From the NCBI GenBank assembly GCA_913053915.1, contig CAJXGP010000003.1, positions 1 to 27,982 of the forward strand: a stretch of DNA of 27,982 bases. The letters are read 5' to 3'. The stretch's first letter is position 1; the number at the start of each line of letters is the position of its first letter. This DNA is from an uncultured Ignavibacteriales bacterium (GTDB taxonomy: Bacteria; Bacteroidota; Ignavibacteria; Ignavibacteriales; Ignavibacteriaceae). Shown here one piece after another: positions 1-7,608 of the stretch. Position numbers and translations under genes: made by a program. The notes under the pieces are model-generated. The model saw nothing but the letters and a program-made list of their open reading frames with translations, was not told where the DNA came from and searched no databases.

Positions 1-296
1 AAATGGGTGCCAAATTCTATCAGCTTTCTTATCGCGTCGGGACCGTTTCCCACCAGCGGTTTCACCGCCTCTTCGCGGCAAAGCGACTGCCCCGCGCGCA
101 GCGTATCCCTCATGTGCAGATCAAAGGAGTCGTCTTCCGCGGTCACTGCGGCTATCCCGCCCTGCGCGTAAGCGGTGTTCGATTCGTTTATTTCGGCTTT
201 CGTGATTACCGCGACGCTCCCTTTTTTCGCCGCTTCAAGGGCGTATATAAGACCGGCTATCCCCGAACCTATAACGATAAAATCGAAATGAAGTAT
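1..296 (-). CDS. nadB: L-aspartate oxidase, N-terminal part (cut by window edge)
   Basis: The minus strand encodes the N-terminal ~98 residues of an FAD-dependent L-aspartate oxidase, the first enzyme of NAD synthesis, which turns aspartate into iminoaspartate in the cytoplasm. The dinucleotide-binding motif FDFIVIGSGIAGL comes first, followed by the family-typical NTAYAQGGIAAVT stretch and DTLRAGQSLC, in the order seen in NadB rather than SdhA/FrdA. The reading frame is open back to a stop around 325 but contains no ATG, GTG, TTG or CTG before the FAD motif. The best start by length and ribosome-site position is an ATA at 296-294, 11 nt after AAGGA. Its first ~240 bases are visibly richer in G+C than the operon beside it. 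NadB identity is firm; the start is not. Confidence 0.88.
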   Translation of the reverse strand, partial: MLHFDFIVIGSGIAGLIYALEAAKKGSVAVITKAEINESNTAYAQGGIAAVTAEDDSFDLHMRDTLRAGQSLCREEAVKPLVGNGPDAIRKLIEFGTH

Positions 297-318
297 TTGT
301 GAGTCGTTCCTTTTCGTT

Positions 319-831
319 TTAGCTTTCCCCTCTTATTTTTATAAATAGAGGGTTATCAAGGTAGACTGCATGATTAATCGCCTTTTTGCTCGGTATAGTA
401 TAATGTTTATCGTAAAATCCCCATATCTTCATCGTGGGACCGATCGCCACGTCAAAAACATTGTACGTTAATTTGTAAAATTTAAGGCTCATTTTTAAAA
501 GTGCTAAAAGGCCGGCGTCCGCCTTAACAGGCTTTATCCCTGAGTACCTATTGATTAGCGATACATTACTGGATACCTTGAAATCACTTAATACATCGTC
601 TAATTTTTCTACCCTTTTTATTGCGAGGTCGACCGTTTTTAAATCCTTTAACCTATTTTTATTTGTGGAGATAACCTTTATCTCCCAGAAAGTTCCCATG
701 GAATAAAAAGTTTTTTTGATTTCTATCTTTTTAGAAATAGCCCCCCCTTTTTTTTTGGCGCAGGAACTCAAAATAAGGGAAAAAGTACATAAAAATACGA
801 TAAGAGTAATCAGTTTGATATGTTTATTCAT
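319..831 (-). pseudogene. nosX: Truncated ApbE/NosX-type FAD:protein FMN transferase lipoprotein
   Basis: ApbE-family enzymes move FMN from FAD onto a Thr/Ser of a target protein in the periplasm; in nos operons the copy called NosX flavinylates NosR. The ATG at 831 lies 2 nt past the previous stop. It gives a signal peptide with lipobox LSSC (Cys24), then ApbE N-terminal hallmarks: SMGTFWEIKV (44-53), an LSDF..SSNVSLIN segment (81-94) and FDVAIGPTMKIWGF (126-139). The protein stops at 170 residues, whereas the family is usually about 300-350. Everything after the WGF region is missing, including the DLGGIAKGYA flavin-binding stretch and the Mg-binding Asp/Thr. Only ~22 nt separate the stop from nadB, so the missing half is not hidden in another frame. 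It is most likely a broken gene; a short functional form is not excluded. Confidence 0.8.
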
Positions 832-832
832 C

Positions 833-1213
833 TTATAAAGTATATTTAAAAAAACGTAAAAAGTTTTCGATATTTTTAATAGGGTCATTATTAACATCCG
901 TTATATTGTCTTTCATTAATTTTCCCTCGAAATCATGAATATGATTAGGATATGTTTCAAGCTCGCTATGAACGGGAGCGGTATCTATTATAAATAATTT
1001 TTCGTTCCTAAAAAAATTAAAAGAATATTTTTTTTTCGAAGGATAACGCAATTCAAGCCGGGAGTCGTCTTTAAATTTCAGCAGTAAACCATCGCTTTTT
1101 ACCTCTGCCGGGGCTTTTAATATATTCTTAAATGTAACATTTACGTCGTCGGCTATTTTTATTGCAAACTCTTCGTTAATCTTTTTGTTTTCCAGAAAAT
1201 CGTATTTATCCAT
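833..1213 (-). CDS. TumE-like (DUF6516) toxin candidate
   Basis: This 126-residue protein carries the signature I recognise from the TumE/DUF6516 toxin family: D77-T-A-P80, then H82, E84, T87, P89, H91 and H93, i.e. DxAPxHxELxTYPxHxH, preceded by alternating hydrophobic strands. Members are usually 100-130 residues and are paired with a small antitoxin; some are reported RNA-targeting toxins. Here the partner would be the 88-residue helical protein encoded 15 nt upstream. The start has an AAGGGG ribosome site. The pair sits between nosY and nosX inside the nos operon, an unusual place for a toxin gene. The family call rests on the motif; toxin activity is inferred. Confidence 0.62.
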   Translation of the reverse strand: MDKYDFLENKKINEEFAIKIADDVNVTFKNILKAPAEVKSDGLLLKFKDDSRLELRYPSKKKYSFNFFRNEKLFIIDTAPVHSELETYPNHIHDFEGKLMKDNITDVNNDPIKNIENFLRFFKYTL

Positions 1214-1228
1214 CGTAAGTCCCCTTTT

Positions 1229-1495
1229 TTATAATTCATTCATGAAATTCTGTATTTTAAGCCTATAATGCGCAATGTAATCCCTAATATGAAGTATTGA
1301 AAGATAACCCTCGTAGGCAGGGTGTTCCGGAACCAAACCCTTCTTTATCTTTCTTAGTAACGCATTCTCGTCGCTGACGTCATAACTGTTTTTAATATTA
1401 TCTATCGCAACCTTCATTAACGTTATCTCGCGAATCATATCTGCAAGCTCTTTTTTTGCAGAAACATCATCAATGCCGCTAAAAATATCACTCAT
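1229..1495 (-). CDS. Small helical protein, candidate antitoxin partner
   Basis: An 88-residue, charged, predicted all-helical protein starting MSDIFSG. The start at 1495 is fixed by a perfect AGGAGG 9 nt upstream; the frame continues further 5' but overlaps nosY. The first half looks like a long helix or coiled coil rich in Glu, Lys, Ile and Leu. The second half has KGLVPEHPAYEGYL followed by another helix. I recognise no named family. Its size, its place directly before the TumE-like gene with only 15 nt between them, and the general look of DUF6516-associated small helical proteins suggest an antitoxin. No helix-turn-helix is apparent, so it may not bind DNA. It follows the nosY stop by 22 nt, so it should be co-transcribed with nos genes. 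Confidence 0.6.
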   Translation of the reverse strand: MSDIFSGIDDVSAKKELADMIREITLMKVAIDNIKNSYDVSDENALLRKIKKGLVPEHPAYEGYLSILHIRDYIAHYRLKIQNFMNEL

Positions 1496-1517
1496 ACTAT
1501 CAATCCTCCTTAAGCAA

Positions 1518-2357
1518 TTAGTATCTTTTTTTATGAAATATGAACGCACCCATGAACATGGGCAGAAAAATCCACATAATATATGTAACAATTAAAAGAA
1601 AGTGATCCAGTACGAATCTTCCCGTTAAAATACTCGTCAAACCGTAATATCCCTTAAGGCCATGTATGAAAGAAATAGTAAAAAGCCTATACACATCGGT
1701 AGGATTAAGCAGCATAGAAGCGCCTATCACCGTGTTGTTGATAAACATGGCTTGCCCCTTTGTCGCGACAAGAATCCCTATCAACAACAGGTCGTAGATA
1801 AAAACATAAAAAAACCACAAAAATACGGAAATAGTTATGGAAGATGTTCTCGACCTCGTAAAACTGGAGACTAACAAACCAATGGACAGAAAAGATACGC
1901 CGAGTAAAATAGAGGCAAATATAAAGGTAAAGTAGGAGATTATGCTTCCAACATTTCCTCTTGATAAAATAGTGATGCCCGATATGCCGTATCCTACAAA
2001 AATTGCGATAGATATAACAATTATAAGCCCTATAAGCTTGCCGAGGTATATCTCGCTTCTGGAGGCGGACGACGATAAAAGCAAAGGCATCGTCCCGTCC
2101 TCCTCCTCTCCGGTAATAGAATCATAACTCAAGATAAAGGCTATCAACGGAATTAAATAAATAGACAAACTCATAAGAGAGGCTATAGTAACGTTTACCC
2201 CGTGAAAACCGGTCAAGCCGGACGGACTTGTTCCGAAATAGGAGATTGCAAAAGACAATACGGCAAGAATAAAAATTAAGATAAAAAGTGAAATATTCTT
2301 AATTCTGCCTATAAATTCCTTTTTCGAGATTGTTAAAACTACCCTTAAATTAATCAT
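1518..2357 (-). CDS. nosY: ABC transporter permease NosY
   Basis: NosY is the membrane part of the NosDFY transporter that supports copper-site assembly of nitrous oxide reductase. The protein has 279 residues, about the family length, with about six hydrophobic segments. It has the ABC-2 type layout: an N-terminal segment (NISLFILIFILAVLSF), then an amphipathic SITGEEEDGTMPLLLSSSASRSEIYLGK stretch, which matches the ABC-2 coupling region, then further membrane helices. The ATG at 2357 (MINLRVV) is chosen over a longer frame because AGAAGGTG precedes it and it overlaps the nosF stop by 8 nt, implying translational coupling. The gene order nosR-nosD-nosF-nosY supports the call. Confidence 0.92.
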   Translation of the reverse strand: MINLRVVLTISKKEFIGRIKNISLFILIFILAVLSFAISYFGTSPSGLTGFHGVNVTIASLMSLSIYLIPLIAFILSYDSITGEEEDGTMPLLLSSSASRSEIYLGKLIGLIIVISIAIFVGYGISGITILSRGNVGSIISYFTFIFASILLGVSFLSIGLLVSSFTRSRTSSITISVFLWFFYVFIYDLLLIGILVATKGQAMFINNTVIGASMLLNPTDVYRLFTISFIHGLKGYYGLTSILTGRFVLDHFLLIVTYIMWIFLPMFMGAFIFHKKRY

Positions 2358-3360
2358 TGTACACCTTCTTATTAGAGAAATGACTGAAAATTTCAAAAAG
2401 ACCCGGCTTCTTTATACTCATATCCGCAAGGTCATCGTGATATTTACTGATAATCTCGTTGATTAATTTTATCCTCTTTGTTTCGATAAATTTAATGTTT
2501 GCGGACAAAATTTTGTCGTTAAATTTATAATCCGTAATTAGTTTAAAATTCTTTATATTTTCAAACCAACTTTCTTCAAACTTGAAACCGTTTTTAAACC
2601 TTAGGTTGATTGTCGTAGGCAGGCCTAATCCTTCTAATAATTCGGGTATCCCGCCCAGAGCCGTGATTTTTCCGTTCAATATCACGCAAATCCTATTTGA
2701 AATATCTTCTATCTCGGGAAGAATATGCGCTGTCATTAATATGGTTTTCCCATTGTCGTTTATAAGCCTGACGAGAGAAATAAAGTCGTTGACAGCAGAT
2801 GGATCCATTCCGCTCGTCGGTTCGTCGAATATGTAGATATCAGGATCTTTAATACGCGACACGGCAAATGCCAATCTCTGTTTCATTCCTTTTGAATAAG
2901 AAACCACTTTTTTATTTGCGGCACCGGATATGCCGACCTTATCCAACAGCTCTTCAAAAAGTTTTTTATTATAAAGATTATTGAGTTTTCCAAAAAATTC
3001 CATGGTTTCTATCCCCGATAGATTTCCGTAAAAATGGACAACCTCCGGAATATAGCCTATTTTGGCTTTTACGTGTTTAGGGAGCATTTTAGACGTATCG
3101 GTGCCGAATATTTTTATAGAGCCGGTTGTAGGCTTTGTAAAACCCATAATAATTTTTATAAGCGTAGATTTACCGGCGCCGTTATGACCGAGAATAGTCA
3201 ACACCTCCCCTTCTTTCACCGAAAAGTTAATATCCGCCAGTGCTTTAAATACATATCCGCCTCCAAGTTTATATTCTTTATTAATATTATTTAGTTCCAT
3301 TATAGGCAGCTTATTATCTTTCATCTTGTCTGAATTCGATTCTTCTTTTAATTTTAACAT
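2350..3360 (-). CDS. nosF: ABC transporter ATP-binding protein NosF
   Basis: This is the cytoplasmic ATPase that powers NosDFY during NosZ maturation. All nucleotide-binding motifs are intact and in order: Walker A GHNGAGKST, a GYIPEVVHFY segment where Glu stands in place of the usual Q-loop Gln (typical of NosF), signature SYSKGMKQR, Walker B IYIFDEPTSGMDP and the H-switch TAHILPE. The C-terminal ~100 residues form the extra domain usual for this subfamily. Several starts are possible. ATG 3360 has AAAGGA 11 nt upstream and is preferred, but it overlaps the end of nosD by 47 nt. ATG 3324 (MKDNK) or 3300 (MELNN) would give a length closer to other NosF proteins but have poor ribosome sites. 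Function is sure, start uncertain. Confidence 0.93.
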   Translation of the reverse strand: MLKLKEESNSDKMKDNKLPIMELNNINKEYKLGGGYVFKALADINFSVKEGEVLTILGHNGAGKSTLIKIIMGFTKPTTGSIKIFGTDTSKMLPKHVKAKIGYIPEVVHFYGNLSGIETMEFFGKLNNLYNKKLFEELLDKVGISGAANKKVVSYSKGMKQRLAFAVSRIKDPDIYIFDEPTSGMDPSAVNDFISLVRLINDNGKTILMTAHILPEIEDISNRICVILNGKITALGGIPELLEGLGLPTTINLRFKNGFKFEESWFENIKNFKLITDYKFNDKILSANIKFIETKRIKLINEIISKYHDDLADMSIKKPGLFEIFSHFSNKKVYND

Positions 3361-4678
3361 AAGAAAAGCCATCCTTTACTGAATTTTTTATTATTTTTTT
3401 TGGAAAAGTCGGATTTAAATAAGGATATCTATCGACAATACCCGCTACCGTAAAAATAGGAAAACTGTCCGCTATAAACTCTAACGTACGAATAATGGGC
3501 GAACCGCTCAGCAATAACTTGGCTAAAGGAAACTTCCAGTAAATAAGACTTACGATAGAGTTGGCTCTGTACGGCAGCGACCCCACATTGTTTTTTTTAG
3601 TACTAAAACCGTTATAATCGGACCAGAAGTTGCCTTTGCCTTTATAATCCCAGTAAATATTATCATGGGCAAGAAATTTAACTTGAAATCTATTGTTTAT
3701 AAAAGAATTATTATACACTTTATTATGAAACGACCCGCCCCAGACATGCATCCCTATATTGTTATTAATAATGAGATTATGAATTATTTTATTATGAACG
3801 GTATCGTATAAATCCATTCCTTTACCGCATCTTATGACCACATTGCTCATTACCGTATCGTAAAATGCCTGATTAAACAGAAAACCCTTATGTTTCGCAT
3901 TAATTATCGTGTTAAAATCCGCCGTTACATAGTTAGAATACATAAGCGCCAAACCGACTATGGTATTTTTCACTAAATTTCCGGCAACGATGTCGTAGTC
4001 TGAATACATATAGTGGGTACCGTAATAATCGTCCAATATGATATTTTTTAAAAGATAGGAATTTGGGGACGATATAACATAAAATCCACCTACGAAATAC
4101 TTAATGACATTCCCCTCTAATACGTCGTACTGGGCATTCCACAGGTAAAACCCGTACCCTCGCGCTCCCCAAGGGATTTTTCTGGAGGACGACATAAAAT
4201 TATCCTTGACGGTAGCGTAAAATGCGCCATCCACATATATCCCGTTAGCGTTGGAACTTAATATGTAATTATCTTTGATAATCGCAAAATCGGCCTTCTG
4301 CCTTAAAAGTATCCCTGCGTCCATTTTTCCAAGATCATCTCCGTCGTTTATTATCTTGAACCCTTCAACTATTACATGTTTCGCGTTAACAACAATACCG
4401 CTTCCCTTTAGGAGCGCATCTATTATCGGACCGTTCACTCCGATTAAGGTCAGCGGCTTGTTTATGAATATGTTTCCTGAATACCGTCCCTTTTCGACTA
4501 TAACAGTATCTCCGTCATTTGCAGACCTTACGGCATTCTGTATAGAATGAAACGCCTTATTTTTCCCGACATAAATCGTTTTAGCATGAGAAGCCACAGG
4601 CATCATCAAAAAAATGCACAGAATAACCGGCGAAAATAATAATCCGATTGCTAAAATTTTATGTTTTTTAAACATCAT
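3314..4678 (-). CDS. nosD: Periplasmic copper-site maturation protein NosD
   Basis: NosD is a periplasmic right-handed beta-helix protein that works with NosFY in building the copper-sulfur centre of NosZ. The 454-residue protein starts with a clear Sec signal peptide (basic start, hydrophobic core, probable cleavage after ASHA near residue 32). It continues with KTIYVGKNKAFHSIQNAV, the usual opening of pectate-lyase-like repeat folds. Repeating ~22-residue units of the form V..N......GI.V......V..N run through residues ~60-330, matching the CASH/NosD repeat, and a C-terminal segment includes a GNFWSDYNG motif typical of NosD. The start at 4678 has only ACAGGT as ribosome site and follows the nosR stop by 8 nt. 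ATG 4675 is an equal alternative. Confidence 0.92.
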   Translation of the reverse strand: MMFKKHKILAIGLLFSPVILCIFLMMPVASHAKTIYVGKNKAFHSIQNAVRSANDGDTVIVEKGRYSGNIFINKPLTLIGVNGPIIDALLKGSGIVVNAKHVIVEGFKIINDGDDLGKMDAGILLRQKADFAIIKDNYILSSNANGIYVDGAFYATVKDNFMSSSRKIPWGARGYGFYLWNAQYDVLEGNVIKYFVGGFYVISSPNSYLLKNIILDDYYGTHYMYSDYDIVAGNLVKNTIVGLALMYSNYVTADFNTIINAKHKGFLFNQAFYDTVMSNVVIRCGKGMDLYDTVHNKIIHNLIINNNIGMHVWGGSFHNKVYNNSFINNRFQVKFLAHDNIYWDYKGKGNFWSDYNGFSTKKNNVGSLPYRANSIVSLIYWKFPLAKLLLSGSPIIRTLEFIADSFPIFTVAGIVDRYPYLNPTFPKKIIKNSVKDGFSYVKIKRRIEFRQDER

Positions 4679-4686
4679 GAGACCTG

Positions 4687-6771
4687 TTATCTAATATTTC
4701 CTATTTTTGCTTTTTTGAGTTTTAATAAATGGGGACAAAGTTTGTCATCGTTATAATTAATCTGACATTCTAAGCAGTAAAAGCATTCCGACCTATTGAT
4801 TGTCCCTTTATCGTCTATCGCCTTAATATTGCAAGACCTGGCACAAATTTTACAGCTTTTGCACTCCCCGTATCTTTTTATGTTAAATATCTTTATTTTA
4901 GACAACAAGCCCAATGATGCTCCTAACGGACACATATACTTGCAAAAAAATCGGTAGGATAGGACGGATAGACCGATTAGAAGAATAGCGTAAGCCGTAA
5001 AATACCACTGCCTTTCAAAATGCAGGTAAAAAACAGTTTTGAACGGCTCAACCTCGGCAAGCCTCTCGCCCCAAGCGATCGATATAGTAGCTGTAGCCAT
5101 TAATATTATAAATATAGCATATTTTAAATAAATTAACTTAAAATGAAACTTGTTATTAAATTCAAACGAGATTTTTTTCGCAAGTTTCTCTGGCAGTATC
5201 TTTTCCTTTATCCTATAGATATATTCCTGTATCGTTCCGAAAGGACAAATCCATCCGCAAAACACGCCCCTTCCCCAGATAACCGCTGTTATGAACATGA
5301 ATGCAAAAAGAATAAAAATCAGCGGGTCAAGCAAAAAAAGTGCCGGATGATAGCTTACGAATAAACTATCATAAATTGTATAAAGATGCGTAACGGACGG
5401 CTGAGAAGGTTTAATAAAACCGATCAGTATCAAAAATAAGAATAGTACCGAATAATAGAGCGGCCTTATCCATTTTCTACCGTTTCGAGGCAATTTTTTC
5501 GTTATGATTTTGTCTTTTATTACAAAAATAATAGTTAGAATAATTAAAAATAATACAAGCGGAATAACATATTTAAGGTATTTTATCCATGCAATCTGGT
5601 ACTGATTCATCTTTTTAACATACCGGTAACTTGAAACGTAATATTTGCTGGGTAGATGATAATTCGAGTAAAAGGTGTGAAAGGTTTCCTTATTTAGCAT
5701 AGAAGCATGAGAAACATGTTTATGAAAGGTAAATACTACATTAAAAGGAAGTATCGGATTAAATATAGAAAGCGGAATAGTAAATATTCCTCCCTCCTTA
5801 AAATACGGAACCCCTTTTATTCCGAGAGAAGAAATATAACTAAAATCTACGTCTCTAAACATTATAGAACTATACCCCTGTTCCAAATGAAATCTTTCGA
5901 ATGCGCCTCCCCTTGCGAAACCGGAGCCTAAAAAGGACGATACTCCGTTCGCAATAATAAAAATAGCGGCCTGATTTTTTTCTTTCCACCTTTTCGACAA
6001 GTACCCATACTTATAACTGCCGAGAATATTCTTTCCTACATTAGGAATACTTAAAATACCGTAATATACGGTCTCATATTCTCCGCTGCAGTTTTTTACG
6101 CCCATCTGTGAACATGATATGGTAAATTTTCTAATACTGCCGTCCCTTCTTAGCTCATTCCAATTCGCAGGGCTGTAAATATTTTTTAATTTATATTTTA
6201 CTTTAACGATAGACTTCATAATGCCCAATTTTGAGGCAAATTTTCTGGCTGCCATGAGAATGGTCTGGTCCATCGCCACGGTAGTGACGCTTGCGCTTGC
6301 TATGGCGGATACATGGTCTTTCCCTTTGCCGCCTATATAGATATTACTCCTTATATCTTTCCCGATATACTGGTCGGTGAATGAATAAAGCTTAGAGATA
6401 GGAATTCCTATCAGAAATATAGGGTCGTCACAATGCACAACCCTTACACCTTGTATTATTCCTTTTTTATTTATTGATATCAGTGATGTTAAGGGTAAAC
6501 CCGAATAACTCTCTATATTGACTAAATTAGTGGAAAGAAATATGTAACCGAGAAATTTGCCTTTTTTGTTATAACCGTACACGACGGGGGTTCCCTTTAT
6601 CTCTCCGCGTTTAAATACGGAAGCCCCCCTTAGTGCGTCATGGTAGTAATTGGAAGAGTTCGCTAATGTGATCTTTGTATTCCCGAATGCGAAAGCGGAG
6701 TTAAATATAAAAGACATGATTAAAGCTACCGCAAAAATACAAAATATATAAATAATTTTATGTTTTCTCAT
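4687..6771 (-). CDS. nosR: Membrane flavin/iron-sulfur protein NosR
   Basis: NosR is a membrane protein needed for nosZ expression and for electron supply to N2O reductase. The order of parts is complete: signal sequence (1-29), periplasmic FMN-binding domain with SASVTT at 159-164, several membrane helices from ~400 onward, two polyferredoxin-type motifs (CGWICPFG and CKYMCPLG), and C-terminal 4Fe-4S cysteines (CKSCKICARSC; CFYCLECQ). Length (694) fits the family. By alignment from memory with the Pseudomonas stutzeri motif DVVSGATVT, the flavinylated Thr is Ser161 here, still a legal ApbE acceptor. Its AGGAGGG ribosome site is unusually far (16 nt) from the ATG, with an in-frame stop between, so no earlier ATG is possible. 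A 119-nt gap with an own candidate promoter separates it from nosL. Confidence 0.95.
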   Translation of the reverse strand: MRKHKIIYIFCIFAVALIMSFIFNSAFAFGNTKITLANSSNYYHDALRGASVFKRGEIKGTPVVYGYNKKGKFLGYIFLSTNLVNIESYSGLPLTSLISINKKGIIQGVRVVHCDDPIFLIGIPISKLYSFTDQYIGKDIRSNIYIGGKGKDHVSAIASASVTTVAMDQTILMAARKFASKLGIMKSIVKVKYKLKNIYSPANWNELRRDGSIRKFTISCSQMGVKNCSGEYETVYYGILSIPNVGKNILGSYKYGYLSKRWKEKNQAAIFIIANGVSSFLGSGFARGGAFERFHLEQGYSSIMFRDVDFSYISSLGIKGVPYFKEGGIFTIPLSIFNPILPFNVVFTFHKHVSHASMLNKETFHTFYSNYHLPSKYYVSSYRYVKKMNQYQIAWIKYLKYVIPLVLFLIILTIIFVIKDKIITKKLPRNGRKWIRPLYYSVLFLFLILIGFIKPSQPSVTHLYTIYDSLFVSYHPALFLLDPLIFILFAFMFITAVIWGRGVFCGWICPFGTIQEYIYRIKEKILPEKLAKKISFEFNNKFHFKLIYLKYAIFIILMATATISIAWGERLAEVEPFKTVFYLHFERQWYFTAYAILLIGLSVLSYRFFCKYMCPLGASLGLLSKIKIFNIKRYGECKSCKICARSCNIKAIDDKGTINRSECFYCLECQINYNDDKLCPHLLKLKKAKIGNIR

Positions 6772-6890
6772 AATTTAAATAGTACATCCCTCCTATTAAT
6801 AATATATACATCAATATATATATATAAATACATATATTACATCAATTTTATTGTTTAGAAAATGGTATTAACCTCGTTTCATCTGCCTGA
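6772..6890 (-). promoter_or_regulatory. AT-rich nosL-nosR gap with direct repeats, possible nosR promoter
   Basis: The sequence is almost pure A/T apart from the ribosome site. On the minus strand ATTGATGTA occurs twice (plus-strand TACATCAAT at 6807-6815 and 6838-6846), 31 nt apart, each followed by TATAT-rich DNA. TTGATG followed 17 nt later by TATATA could act as -35/-10. The repeats could instead be half-sites for a regulator of the FNR/CRP family (TTGAT), but no full TTGATN4ATCAA site is present. Confidence 0.35.
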
Positions 6891-7457
6891 CTATCCCAAA
6901 TTCTTAAGCTTCGCCTTTTTCATTTTCATTATTTTCATATTGGCGGAATTTGCCGCTTTATCTATCATTTTCACGGTGATTTCGTCAAACTTATATATTT
7001 TTCCGCCATATTTTGTAATAAATTTATCGGCTGCTTTTTTGCTTAAAAATGAAGCGAATGTTACACCCATGCAGCCTGTTCTTTTGGAACCTACAACATA
7101 ATAAGCCTTTTTGGCATCTACAAAATGACCCTCGGGGTGTTTCCATGAATTATTTGTCATATCCTGAACATACATAACGAGCGGAGTACCCCTATCTGCT
7201 ATACCCTTTAAGTGCAACCACTGAAATAATTCCACCGTATCACAGAAAAAATATGTCCGGCCGTTCTTATAAACTATTTGAGCCTCCGGACCCGGATACT
7301 GTTTCAGAAACATTCCGCATAACTGCGAAGTAGTAGAGGAAAACACCTTTCTTGGCAACGGCAACTTGGCTTTATTCGACGAACATCCGGCTAACGAAAC
7401 GGATAGAGATAAAGATATAAGAATTAAGACGGAAAGAAATACTTTTTTATTAAACAT
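6891..7457 (-). CDS. nosL: Copper-binding lipoprotein NosL
   Basis: NosL is an outer-periplasmic copper chaperone that hands Cu(I) to the NosZ assembly machinery. The 188-residue product has a signal peptide with lipobox LAGC (Cys25), followed by the NosL hallmarks CGMFLKQYPGPEAQI (47-61), FFCDTVELF (70-78) and RTGCMG (126-131) with the conserved Met/Cys. The C-terminal ~20 residues are Lys/Met-rich (NMKIMKMKKAKLKN), an extra tail that could bind copper. The ATG at 7457 is chosen because GGAGGG lies 10 nt upstream; in-frame ATGs at 7463, 7475 and 7505 would put that site too close or inside the gene. It lies between nosZ and nosR, separated from nosZ by ~150 nt with a strong hairpin. Confidence 0.9.
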   Translation of the reverse strand: MFNKKVFLSVLILISLSLSVSLAGCSSNKAKLPLPRKVFSSTTSQLCGMFLKQYPGPEAQIVYKNGRTYFFCDTVELFQWLHLKGIADRGTPLVMYVQDMTNNSWKHPEGHFVDAKKAYYVVGSKRTGCMGVTFASFLSKKAADKFITKYGGKIYKFDEITVKMIDKAANSANMKIMKMKKAKLKNLG

Positions 7458-7509
7458 TCCCATTATGCCCTCCATATCTACCTTACTTTTCCATACCCCC
7501 GACAACAGA

Positions 7510-7546
7510 CACCCTCCCCCCTGAAAAAATCAAAAGGGGGAGGGTG
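7510..7546 (-). terminator. GC-rich hairpin after nosZ (attenuator or 3' mRNA stabiliser)
   Basis: CACCCTCCCCC (7510-7520) and GGGGGAGGGTG (7536-7546) form a perfect 11-bp stem with a 15-nt A-rich loop, very GC-rich against the AT-rich surroundings. It lies 63 nt past the nosZ stop on the transcribed strand. No U-run follows it in the minus direction, so it is not a standard intrinsic terminator. Reduced read-through into nosL or protection of the nosZ message is more likely. Confidence 0.6.
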
Positions 7547-7608
7547 AAAGAAGTCTACGGTATTCGTATTCTATCCAGCCCCCTGAATAGAACGATTATA
7601 TTACACTA

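Noticed and set aside
3..302. Plus-strand open frame of 99 residues
   Set aside because: It is the antisense of the GC-rich nadB 5' part, has no ribosome site and an implausible composition.
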